Origin: Candidatus Gastranaerophilales bacterium
GTDB taxonomy: Bacteria > Cyanobacteriota > Vampirovibrionia > Gastranaerophilales > Gastranaerophilaceae
Assembly (NCBI GenBank): GCA_944323395.1
Contig: CALUSI010000006.1
Coordinates: forward strand, 1-64,000
Reading direction: 5' to 3'
Length of the DNA stretch: 64,000 nucleotides
Below the pieces are notes generated by a model that was not told the DNA's origin, made no database searches, and was given only the letters and a program-made list of their open reading frames with translations. Position numbers and translations under genes: made by a program. Of this stretch, positions 33,702 through 41,181 are shown piece after piece. Positions within the stretch are counted from its first letter, which is position 1. Each line of letters starts with the position of its first letter.

Positions 33702-34539
33702 GTTTATCCCTCTCTTCTTCTGTTAAATTAAAAGAATATTCTTTTGTTGGAAATTCTCCTGTTTTAACGTCTTGATTATATTTTGAAATTGCATCTTTCA
33801 TTATTTCTTTAATATTTGCATATTGCTTAACAAATTTAGGTATATTCCCTGGGTATTTGCCTAAGATATCATCTATAACTAGCACTTGACCGTCACAATA
33901 TTTACCTGCCCCAATACCAATCGTTGGTATTGATAAATTTTCGCTTATATATTTTGCGGATTCTTCAGGAACCATTTCGAGAACAATTGCAAAAGCACCA
34001 TTATCTTCAAGTTTTTTGGCAGCATTTAGCATTTTTATTGTATTTTCATATGATTTTCCTTGTACAAAATACCCGCCTATTGTGTTTATATATTGCGGTG
34101 TGAATCCTAAATGACCTACAACGTTTATTCCTGATTGTGTCAAATGATGTACTTCATCAAGAATAAAATCTGAGGCACCTTCAAGTTTAACCGCTTTCGC
34201 TCCTGCTTGAATTAATCTGCCTGCGTTTAAGGTTGTTTGTTCTTTATTTAAGTGATATGAAAGAAACGGCATATCTGCAACAACCAAAGCTCTTTTTACT
34301 CCGTTGGAAACAGCTTTTGTAAATGTAAGCATATCTTCTATAGTTACTTTTATTGTTGTATCATAACCTAATATAGTCATTCCTAAAGAGTCACCAATTA
34401 ATATTGAATCCACACCGCATTCATCAATATATTTAGCTGTAGAAAAATCATATGCCGTTAGCATAGTGATTTTCTCTTTATTATCTTTCATCTTTTTTAG
34501 CGTTCTGGATGTAACAGGTTTTATAATGTCTGCATTCAT
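33679..34539 (-). CDS. panB: 3-methyl-2-oxobutanoate hydroxymethyltransferase
   Basis: PanB makes ketopantoate from alpha-ketoisovalerate and methylene-tetrahydrofolate. The 286-residue TIM-barrel protein has ITMLTAYDFSTAKY, ILIGDSLGMTILGY with the metal-binding Asp, KLEGASDF, VGHLGFTPQ and VPEESAKYISENLSIPTIGIGAGKYCDGQVLVIDD. The last includes the conserved Glu and IGIGAG loop. It has normal length. Its start overlaps the yvcK stop by 1 bp. With panC it provides two of the three steps to pantothenate; CoaE at 7361 is the far end of the same CoA pathway. Confidence 0.96.
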   Translation of the reverse strand: MNADIIKPVTSRTLKKMKDNKEKITMLTAYDFSTAKYIDECGVDSILIGDSLGMTILGYDTTIKVTIEDMLTFTKAVSNGVKRALVVADMPFLSYHLNKEQTTLNAGRLIQAGAKAVKLEGASDFILDEVHHLTQSGINVVGHLGFTPQYINTIGGYFVQGKSYENTIKMLNAAKKLEDNGAFAIVLEMVPEESAKYISENLSIPTIGIGAGKYCDGQVLVIDDILGKYPGNIPKFVKQYANIKEIMKDAISKYNQDVKTGEFPTKEYSFNLTEEERDKLEHNINK

Positions 34540-35867
34540 TAGTGCTTATCCTTTTCTTTTTTTCTGTACCAGTAGTATATAATTCTGGCAAGTCTGCTTG
34601 GAGAGTGTCTTACAAAGGAAGAATGCCCATCTTCATATCTTTTATCTTCTATTAAATTTTTCTGAACAATTTCTATCCCCATTCGATTAATTTCGTCTTT
34701 GTCAACAACAACAGGTTCTGAACCTGCATCTTTATATGGAGCAAGAAGTTCAGTGGGTAAGTCATTATTTACTAAAACAGCATCCATAATTTTATCAAAT
34801 TTTGCGTGTTTTATTAGTGTTTTAATATGATCAGATACAGAAAATCCGTCTGTTTCACCAGGTTGAGTCATTATGTTGCATACGTATATTTTTTTTGCTT
34901 TAGAATCATTTACAGCTTTTGCAATGTCTTTTATTAATAGGTTTGGAATAACACTTGTGTATAAACTTCCCGGACCTAAAATTATCAAGTCAGCATCATG
35001 AATAGCCCAAATAACATCTTCAAGTGCTTTACAGTTGCCGGGTTCGGAAAATAATCTTTTTATTTTTTTTCCAGATTCTGGAATATTGGATTCGCCTTTT
35101 ATTATTGAACCATCATCCATCTCTGCAACTAACCTCATATCATCTAATGTAGAGGGTAATACTCTTCCTCTTATAGATAGAACTTTAGAAGATTCTTTAA
35201 CTGCTCTAACCATATCGCCAGTGATAGAACACATTGCAGTTAAAAATAGATTTCCAAAACTGTGTCCGGACAGACCTGCACAATCTTTAAAACGATATTG
35301 AAATAATTTTGCAACTAAATCCTCATCGTCAGCTAAAGCTGCGATGCAACTTCTAATATCACCTGGAGGTAAAACGCCAAGTTCTTCTCTCAATTTACCT
35401 GAACTTCCACCATCATCACCAACAGTTACAACTGCTGTTATATTATTTGTTATTTTTTTTATTCCTTTTAGCATTGTTGATAGACCTGTGCCACCACCAA
35501 TTGCAACAATTTTAGGGCCTCTGTTTAATTTTCTTCTTCTATATAAGTCTTCTAGAACAGCGTGTCTGTTTCTTTCATTATTTACATCAAGTATTGAATA
35601 ATTAGTTCTTAACCAACCTAAGAAGAAAAGAAAAGCACCTAAAAATATTAATAGCCATCCTATAATTTCAGATGGTAACATTTGCGTAATTCTTACTATC
35701 ATATTAATGAGAGAATATACAGGTCTCAGATTGTATATTATGCATAGCCCTATTGCAGCTAGAATAGCTCCTGTAATTATTAGCAGAAACCATCTTTTAA
35801 CTTCGAGTCCAGGAAGTAGCCATCCTGCATCTTTTGGTATCCTGATGAACAATTTATTAAATTTCAT
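34539..35867 (-). CDS. yvcK: YvcK/MgfK-family protein, with N-terminal membrane helices
   Basis: The 442-residue protein has two N-terminal membrane helices (residues about 27-46 and 60-82). These precede the YvcK/CofD-like domain KIVAIGGGTGLSTMLKGIKK, VVTVGDDGGSSGKLREELG, PPGDIRSCIAALAD and LSGHSFGNLFLTA. YvcK proteins bind UDP-sugars and influence carbon metabolism and cell-wall synthesis in Bacillus and relatives. The membrane anchor resembles forms seen in Cyanobacteria and other lineages with N-terminal hydrophobic extensions. An AAGGAGT ribosome-binding site supports the start. It is followed by panB with a 1-bp overlap and preceded by pxpA (12 bp). Confidence 0.93.
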   Translation of the reverse strand: MKFNKLFIRIPKDAGWLLPGLEVKRWFLLIITGAILAAIGLCIIYNLRPVYSLINMIVRITQMLPSEIIGWLLIFLGAFLFFLGWLRTNYSILDVNNERNRHAVLEDLYRRRKLNRGPKIVAIGGGTGLSTMLKGIKKITNNITAVVTVGDDGGSSGKLREELGVLPPGDIRSCIAALADDEDLVAKLFQYRFKDCAGLSGHSFGNLFLTAMCSITGDMVRAVKESSKVLSIRGRVLPSTLDDMRLVAEMDDGSIIKGESNIPESGKKIKRLFSEPGNCKALEDVIWAIHDADLIILGPGSLYTSVIPNLLIKDIAKAVNDSKAKKIYVCNIMTQPGETDGFSVSDHIKTLIKHAKFDKIMDAVLVNNDLPTELLAPYKDAGSEPVVVDKDEINRMGIEIVQKNLIEDKRYEDGHSSFVRHSPSRLARIIYYWYRKKEKDKH

Positions 35868-35879
35868 TACGGACTCCTT

Positions 35880-36650
35880 TTATACCCAACCTGATGTCTC
35901 AACTTTATTGTAATTAGTTTGTGTTGGTACTATAATTTCGTTTGCTTTTCTCAGAAGTTGAGTGATATTTGGGTTTTTTGTATCAAAATGAATAGTATCA
36001 GTCTTGACCGGCATAAACATACCGTTTCCAATTTTTATTTGAGAAGAATGTAAAATAGTTCTTATTCTGTTTAACGCATCATCTTCATTTATGTATGTTT
36101 TGTTTTCCCAATCAATTTTGAATTCTTGAGTGTAAGTTTTATCAATAAAGAGTTCTCTATTAACAACAATGTCAGTTTCAGATGAAACTTTTTCAAGAAT
36201 TTCATTATCAAGGCAAGTATAATTTAGCCATTTATCAAATTTTTGGATGGCTTTTGCTATTGCCAAAGAAAAATCATAATTTTCACTTGCAATTTTGTAC
36301 ATTGCACCGTGTGGTCTAACGTGGTCGATTACTAAGTTGTACGATTTTGCAAAAGATGCTAAAGCACCAATTTGATATATTACTATTGCTTCAATTTCTT
36401 CAGGTGTAAGTTCCATTGGTCTGTATCCCAAACCTTGAATGTCATTAAAACCGATGTGCGCACCAATAGTAAGATTTTTTTCTTTGCATTTTAATAAATA
36501 TTCTCTTATTAGAAGAGGATCTCCTGCATGAAATCCACAAGATATGTTAACAGAGCTTACATAATCCAATAATTCTGTTTCTTTATTATTTTTAAAAATA
36601 CCAAAACCTTGTGCTGCATCTATATTAAAATCAATATGTTTTGTTGGCAT
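35880..36650 (-). CDS. pxpA: 5-oxoprolinase subunit A (LamB/YcsF family)
   Basis: PxpA cooperates with PxpB and PxpC to hydrolyse 5-oxoproline to glutamate. From ATG 36650 (AAGGGG ribosome-binding site 7 nt upstream; a longer start at 36668 is possible) it is 256 residues. It starts IDFNIDAAQGFGIF, a variant of the DLNCDLGEGFG metal site. It continues with SSVNISCGFHAGDP, LTIGAHIGFNDIQGLGYRPMEL, DHVRPHGAMY and a C-terminal MFMPVKTDTIHFDT segment. No pxpB or pxpC is adjacent, so complex formation needs genes elsewhere. The N-terminal Cys of the family motif (NCD) is replaced (NID), which may matter for activity. Confidence 0.9.
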   Translation of the reverse strand: MPTKHIDFNIDAAQGFGIFKNNKETELLDYVSSVNISCGFHAGDPLLIREYLLKCKEKNLTIGAHIGFNDIQGLGYRPMELTPEEIEAIVIYQIGALASFAKSYNLVIDHVRPHGAMYKIASENYDFSLAIAKAIQKFDKWLNYTCLDNEILEKVSSETDIVVNRELFIDKTYTQEFKIDWENKTYINEDDALNRIRTILHSSQIKIGNGMFMPVKTDTIHFDTKNPNITQLLRKANEIIVPTQTNYNKVETSGWV

Positions 36651-36752
36651 ATTAATCCCCTTTACCAAAACTGCTTTTTTATTATAATTCTCCTTCTCTA
36701 TTATATATCAATATTGAATATAGTCCAGTTATTACAATAAATAATTTATGTG

Positions 36753-36765
36753 TTGACTTTGTCAA
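36753..36765. promoter_or_regulatory. TTGAC-TTT-GTCAA dyad before the flagellar-type genes
   Basis: A 5-bp inverted repeat overlaps a possible -35 (TTGACT) about 100 bp before the fliJ-like start. No good -10 follows it at 17 bp. It may be an operator, but evidence is thin. Confidence 0.3.
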
Positions 36766-36863
36766 AAATAACATTAAAAATTATTTGGATTTCATACAAA
36801 TAGATGTATTGTTTTTTCTTAAAAAATAGCATAATTCAAATGTATTAGTATAAGTATACAGAA

Positions 36864-37325
36864 ATGCCATTCAGATATAGATTACAAAAGGTACTTGATT
36901 TTAGGATAAGAAAGAAAGAAGAACAGCTTCAAGAAGTTCTAAAAGCAAAAAATGAGGTAGATAGAATTCAAAGCTTAATAGATGAAAATAATCGAGAAAT
37001 AGCAGGTGTTATTAAAACAATGCGTTCTACTACTGATTTCAGAATGATGGATTCATATGATAAATATTTGAAACATCTATATGAAAAAGGAGAAGAACTG
37101 GAAAAACAAAAACAATCAGCAATTCAAGTATTAGAAGAAGAAAAAAAGAAGCTTGTTGAACGGGAAAAAGAAGTGAAGGTTCTTGAAAAACATAAGGAAA
37201 AAGCTTTAGAACAATATAAAGAAGAAGAAAAACAGGCAGAAAATAAATTACTTTCGGAAGTAGCAGTGCAAAAATATTTTCAAAAAACGAGAGCAAGAAA
37301 AGAAGAAGAAGGCGAAGACGATTAA
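36864..37325 (+). CDS. FliJ-like coiled-coil flagellar export protein
   Basis: This 153-residue, highly charged coiled coil starts FRYRLQKVLDFRIRKKEEQ. The N-terminal F-x-Y-x-L-x-x-V-L-x-x-R pattern and length match FliJ, the export-apparatus chaperone that links FliI to FlhA. The rest is heptad-rich (EKQKQSAIQVLEEEKKKL) with a Lys/Glu tail. The identification rests on these features and on the next two genes being flagellar-type. No ribosome-binding site is clear. No FliI, FliH or other export genes are in the window, so the gene is separated from its usual partners. Confidence 0.75.
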   Translation: MPFRYRLQKVLDFRIRKKEEQLQEVLKAKNEVDRIQSLIDENNREIAGVIKTMRSTTDFRMMDSYDKYLKHLYEKGEELEKQKQSAIQVLEEEKKKLVEREKEVKVLEKHKEKALEQYKEEEKQAENKLLSEVAVQKYFQKTRARKEEEGEDD

Positions 37326-37334
37326 AAAGGAATA

Positions 37335-37976
37335 ATGATGAAGATAGATACTCAAACAAAACAAAATGTTGAAAAAAAAGAAAATTTAGTGCAGATGCAG
37401 CCTGAAGATGCAGATGTTTTAGCTTCGTCAAATCTTCCTTTTTCTGATGTTTTGACACAACAGTTAAATGGTATGAATGAAGATTCTGTTGGTAGTTCTA
37501 CATTGAGTTCAATTGGAATTGATTACAATTATGATTCTATTTCTATGAATTTTGAAGATGCGTTGTTTTTTGTAAATTTGACTCAAGAAGGTCAATTTTC
37601 TGTTGAAAGTACACAGTCAGGAGAGTTTAAATCGTTATTAAAAATTGATGTGGCACAGAATGTTGTTTCTTCAAAAACAGTAGAAGTTACAAATCAGTTA
37701 ACTTATTTGATAGAAAAAGCTCAAAAAACGCAAAAACCAGTTAGAATTTCATTTGATAACGATGTTTCAGTAATTTTGAAAATAGATAAGCATGGAAAAG
37801 TAACTGCAGAGTTTATTCCCGGAAGTTTAGAAGTTGAAAATTATCTGCGAAATAATATTGCTTCTTTACGACAAAAATTCGATGAGCAAAATTTACCATA
37901 TAATGATTTATTTTATAGACAAAATAATGGTAGACAAAATAGAAATAAAAATAACAAGGAAAGAGGAGAGCAATAA
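37335..37976 (+). CDS. FliK-like hook-length control protein
   Basis: The 213-residue product has a disordered polar N-terminal half and a C-terminal domain (residues about 130-195). The latter runs PVRISFDNDVSVILKI, GKVTAEFIPGS, VENYLRNNIASLRQKFDEQ and LPYND. That pattern of a beta hairpin followed by L-x-x-x-L-x-x-L-R-x-x-L resembles the FliK C-terminal domain. It is shorter than typical FliK. A second ATG immediately follows the first; the AAAAGGAA ribosome-binding site serves either. It sits between fliJ-like and rod/hook-like genes, which supports the call. The tail is Asn/Arg/Lys-rich. FlgD is the main alternative. Confidence 0.6.
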   Translation: MMKIDTQTKQNVEKKENLVQMQPEDADVLASSNLPFSDVLTQQLNGMNEDSVGSSTLSSIGIDYNYDSISMNFEDALFFVNLTQEGQFSVESTQSGEFKSLLKIDVAQNVVSSKTVEVTNQLTYLIEKAQKTQKPVRISFDNDVSVILKIDKHGKVTAEFIPGSLEVENYLRNNIASLRQKFDEQNLPYNDLFYRQNNGRQNRNKNNKERGEQ

Positions 37977-38812
37977 TGCGTGATGCATTTATAAATGCTT
38001 TAAATACACAGAAAATAACAAGTGAATGGGTCAGTGATTTATCTGAAAACTTGGTAAACGTATATACTCCAGGATATAGAGAGAAGAAATTCACGTTTAA
38101 AACATTTTTGGATGGTTCTGTTGCAGAAACAAGATTAAGAAATGTAGGTCAAGGTAAATCATCTCCGGGAACTTCTGATGAAAATATATATTTGGAAGGC
38201 AGCGGGTACTTTGTTTTACGTAATGATAAAGGCAGAATTGTCTATACAAGACTCGGTGAATTTAAGTTTGACGGGGAAGGTGTCTATAGAAGTTCTGACG
38301 GACAAGCTGTTCAAGGCTATATTTTAAATGATAAAGGTGAAATAATGAATGGGGCAAAACCAGTTGATGCTGATTCGTTTGTTGATACAGCATTTGATGG
38401 TGGGGCAGCATCTGTTCCTACAACTAATATTAAACTTTGGATTGATCCAAGTAATGGTAAATATCTTGGTAAATATGAAGAATTTGAGTTTAAGGATGAC
38501 GGAATATTATATGGTAAAGCTGATGGTGGAAAAGTAATGACTCCGTTGTATAAAGTTGCTATAATAAATTTCCATAATCCGCAGATGTTATATCAGGTTT
38601 CTGATGGTCAGTTTATAGAAACTGAAGAATCCGGAAAGCCTGTAGTGGGTCGAGGCGAAGTAAGAGGTGGATTAATAGAACTTTCAAATGTTGATTTTGA
38701 TGCAAATACAGCCTATTATCAACAAGCTCAAATGCAATTAGAACTTGCAAATCAATTAATAAAATCTCATAAACAGTTGTTAGAAAATGCAATTGAACTT
38801 ATGAGCAGTTAA
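37976..38812 (+). CDS. Flagellar rod/hook protein of the FlgE/FlgF/FlgG family
   Basis: The 278-residue product has the flagellar axial-protein layout. The N-terminal SLENLVNVYTPG-like segment (SDLSENLVNVYTPGYREKKF) contains the conserved N-x-x-T-P-G. Also present are YLEGSGYFVLRND, TRLGEFKFDGEGVYRSSDGQAVQGYI and a C-terminal helix ending SHKQLLENAIELMSS. FlgF/FlgG is the closest length match and FlgE would be longer. The start overlaps the previous stop by 1 bp (TAATG). The 3' end is followed by a strong terminator, so the three genes form one transcription unit. Confidence 0.82.
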   Translation: MRDAFINALNTQKITSEWVSDLSENLVNVYTPGYREKKFTFKTFLDGSVAETRLRNVGQGKSSPGTSDENIYLEGSGYFVLRNDKGRIVYTRLGEFKFDGEGVYRSSDGQAVQGYILNDKGEIMNGAKPVDADSFVDTAFDGGAASVPTTNIKLWIDPSNGKYLGKYEEFEFKDDGILYGKADGGKVMTPLYKVAIINFHNPQMLYQVSDGQFIETEESGKPVVGRGEVRGGLIELSNVDFDANTAYYQQAQMQLELANQLIKSHKQLLENAIELMSS

Positions 38813-38849
38813 TGACAAATAATCTCGGAATGAGAAGTAACAATGTCAG

Positions 38850-38879
38850 AAGCTCTATTAAATAGAGCTTTTTTTTTTA
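38850..38879 (+). terminator. Terminator of the three-gene flagellar-type unit
   Basis: A 9-bp stem (38850-38858 with 38862-38870, 3-nt loop) is followed by eight more T. It lies 38 bp past the rod-like gene stop. Confidence 0.88.
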
Positions 38880-38929
38880 GCAATTTTTTTTATTTGCTTG
38901 TTTTCATATAGCCAAGGAAATAATTTGGT

Positions 38930-39655
38930 ATGATGTTATCAATAAATAGTAATAATCTTTTAAATAATAGCGCATATTCATATAAAAAATTTGGTATAAA
39001 AGAAAACGTCGGAAGATGTTTGAAACCTACAAATTTATCTCAGGAAAAAATTCCAATAGAAGCTATAAAATCAAAGTACTGTCCTTCCTTTGGTAAGTTT
39101 AGAAAAGTTGATGATGTTACATTATTAGATAAAAATTCGGGTTTTAATGTTAAAGCTTCTTTGTGTAAGGAAAAAATAGGTGATTATGTTTCCTATAAAA
39201 TATTTGTAAACAGGAAAGAAGCCGGGTTTATGGATATGAATTGTTGTTCTTTATTTCCGGAAGGTGATTATGTTTTAACTCAGCCCAATAATGTTATTCC
39301 TCAAATAACACATTTAAGATCTTTGCTTGGGGATAGGTATGGTGGAATTGGTACAGCGCTGGTTAATGCTGCCGTTAAAGAAAGTAGGAAAAGAGGGCAT
39401 GATGGTTGTTTATTTTTAACAACCGAGAAGGGATATGCTCGTTCTTTTTCAAATTACAGAAGTGATGAAAATCCAATCCCGTTTTATTATAAACTAGGTT
39501 TTGAGGCAATTAATCCACAAATTGATAGTTTTATAAAAAAATGTATTTCAAAATCTCAATATAACTTGCTTCCGGATTCTGTTTTATTACTTTTAACACC
39601 TGAAGCTATAGCAAAGAAGAATAAATATTTTTCAAAAAATTATACTTTTTGTTAA
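38930..39655 (+). CDS. GNAT-family acetyltransferase with an N-terminal extension
   Basis: This 241-residue protein has a C-terminal GNAT fold. It has LLGDRYGGIGTALVNAAVKESRKRG as the acetyl-CoA-binding motif A (R-x-x-G-x-G/A). LFLTTEKGYARSF and PIPFYYKLGFEAIN, the typical final beta strand, follow. The first 75 residues are an extension with YCPSFGKFRK near residue 52, similar to the F-G motif in the protein at 13686. No signal peptide is present. The substrate cannot be told. It is convergent with the LUD gene, with overlapping ends (4 bp). Confidence 0.8.
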   Translation: MMLSINSNNLLNNSAYSYKKFGIKENVGRCLKPTNLSQEKIPIEAIKSKYCPSFGKFRKVDDVTLLDKNSGFNVKASLCKEKIGDYVSYKIFVNRKEAGFMDMNCCSLFPEGDYVLTQPNNVIPQITHLRSLLGDRYGGIGTALVNAAVKESRKRGHDGCLFLTTEKGYARSFSNYRSDENPIPFYYKLGFEAINPQIDSFIKKCISKSQYNLLPDSVLLLLTPEAIAKKNKYFSKNYTFC

Positions 39656-40308
39656 AAACCTAAAGACTCACTTGTAAGGATAACCTTTATTCGTTTTGGT
39701 GGGTTGCAAAGTCTCGTTATTACAATGTTAGAACAAATAGAATCTTTTGATGTACAATCAGCACATATTCCTGTTGAAAAACAAGGAGTTTGTCTTAATC
39801 CGTTACCAGCAACTCTTTGCATATTAGTTGGTGCTGCTGTTTCTCTTGCTCGTTTAATAGCATCTTGAACTGTTAGAGCCAGTTTATTCATACCTACAAT
39901 TACAATAATATTTTTTGGACCATACATTAGAGCAGCAGTTCTATTTCCGATACAGTCAATATTAACCAATTGCCCATCTTCACTTATTGCATTTGTGCCC
40001 ATTAGGTATGTGTCACAAAGCAGAGCTTGTTTTAATAAAGCTGTTCTCTCTTCAGCATTTTTTGCCAAATCTCTATTTATTACGTTATAATTTCCTTTTA
40101 AAACATAATCAATTAAACCTATTTCAAGTACAGACATTGAACCGCCCCAAGAAACAGTATCGTATTCTGGAATTAGACTAATTGCTTTAGATAATGCTTC
40201 TTCTTTTGTTTCAACATAATATGCATCAAAGAATCTTTTTTTTAAATTTAAAACAACTTTTTCCCCGACTTTTTTGTTTCTTTGCATTAAGTAGACATTC
40301 TGTACCAT
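39652..40308 (-). CDS. LUD-domain (LutC/YkgG-like) lactate-utilisation-type protein
   Basis: From the ATG at 40308 (GGGAGG ribosome-binding site 7 nt upstream) this is a 218-residue LUD-domain protein, with VSWGGSMSVLEIGL, KNAEERTALLKQALLCDTYLMGTNAI and KNIIVIVGMNKLALTVQDAIKRAR. LUD proteins such as LutC take part in L-lactate oxidation, but this one is short and alone, without LutA or LutB. Its C-terminus has a Cys cluster (CFSTGICADC, DSICSN, RLCNPP) that may bind metal or Fe-S. It starts downstream of an RBS that is perfectly complementary to 12 nt of the candidate sRNA. An upstream in-frame ATG at 40323 is less likely. Confidence 0.88.
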   Translation of the reverse strand: MVQNVYLMQRNKKVGEKVVLNLKKRFFDAYYVETKEEALSKAISLIPEYDTVSWGGSMSVLEIGLIDYVLKGNYNVINRDLAKNAEERTALLKQALLCDTYLMGTNAISEDGQLVNIDCIGNRTAALMYGPKNIIVIVGMNKLALTVQDAIKRARETAAPTNMQRVAGNGLRQTPCFSTGICADCTSKDSICSNIVITRLCNPPKRIKVILTSESLGF

Positions 40309-40309
40309 A

Positions 40310-40321
40310 ATAAAACCTCCC
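40310..40321 (-). promoter_or_regulatory. LUD gene ribosome-binding site, 12-nt match to the candidate sRNA
   Basis: On the mRNA strand, GGGAGGTTTTAT sits 1 nt upstream of ATG 40308. It is the exact reverse complement of ATAAAACCTCCC in the unpaired part of the small RNA at 91-157 (positions 144-133). Pairing would cover the Shine-Dalgarno. Confidence 0.5.
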
Positions 40322-40458
40322 AATAAGTGTTATGTTACCACATTATTTATTTTTTGTATATTTCTAAATCTCTTGATTATGTTAATTTTGTTGAGTTATT
40401 GTCTAAAAACTTAAAATATTTTAAAATGTAATCTACATCTTAATATAAGGAGCAATAT

Positions 40459-41061
40459 ATGGAAAATTGTATTTTACCCGAAGGTATTCCTCTTAAGGCA
40501 GAGGAGGAATTAAAGAAATTATTATCCGGAAATAATAATTTTGTAAAAGGAACACCTACAGCAAAAAATATGTGTTTGGAAACTTTAAGAAAATATGCTT
40601 TTCATCAGGAGCCATTTGCAGTTGTTCTTAGTTGTTCTGATTCACGTGTTGTTCCTGAAATTATTTTTGATTGTGGTATAGGAGAATTATTTGTCATAAG
40701 AGTAGCTGGAATAACAGCTGGACCAAATGTGATAGAAAGTATTGAGTATGCCGTAAAAAAATTAAAATTGCCATTGCTTATCTTATTGGGGCATGATGAC
40801 TGCGGAGTAATGAAATATGCAAAAGAACATTATCCAAATGAAACAGATGATTTTAAATCAATAATGTCTTGCGTATACCCAGTTTTAGATAAGAACGAGG
40901 ATATAACGTGTCATAATTATTTTGCGCAGCAACATACTATATGGGTGGAAGATGTTTTGATTAAAAAATCTGCAATAATAAGAAAAGCTGTTCAAAATGG
41001 TGATTTATACATAGCAAAATGTCATTTTGATCATTCAACAGGTATTGTTAGTTTAATATAA
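40459..41061 (+). CDS. Beta-class carbonic anhydrase
   Basis: The enzyme interconverts carbon dioxide and bicarbonate. The 200-residue protein has the beta-class zinc site: Cys59 in VLSCSDSRVVPE (with Asp61-Arg63 dyad), His112 and Cys115 in LLGHDDCGVMK. GELFVIRVAGITAG and SIEYAVKKL are also typical. The C-terminal VTGIVSLI is the family's last strand. The ribosome-binding site is AAGGAG. It stands alone with no carbon-concentrating or cynS neighbour. Length is normal for the compact bacterial form. Confidence 0.94.
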   Translation: MENCILPEGIPLKAEEELKKLLSGNNNFVKGTPTAKNMCLETLRKYAFHQEPFAVVLSCSDSRVVPEIIFDCGIGELFVIRVAGITAGPNVIESIEYAVKKLKLPLLILLGHDDCGVMKYAKEHYPNETDDFKSIMSCVYPVLDKNEDITCHNYFAQQHTIWVEDVLIKKSAIIRKAVQNGDLYIAKCHFDHSTGIVSLI

Positions 41062-41150
41062 TATTTTACAGGTTTTGATAGATGGTAAATTAATGTAAAA
41101 ATTCTATTTTATAAAGCTTTTTAATTAACAAAAAAAATTACGCTTACAAT

Positions 41151-41175
41151 TAATATCTTTGAGATATTAGAAGGA
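41151..41175 (+). promoter_or_regulatory. Hairpin abutting the ribosome-binding site of the giant gene
   Basis: TAATATCT (41151-41158) and AGATATTA (41162-41169) form a perfect 8-bp stem with a 3-nt TTG loop. The Shine-Dalgarno GAAGGA begins right after it and ATG is at 41182. It could modulate translation of the 1936-codon gene. Confidence 0.45.
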
Positions 41176-41181
41176 TATGCA

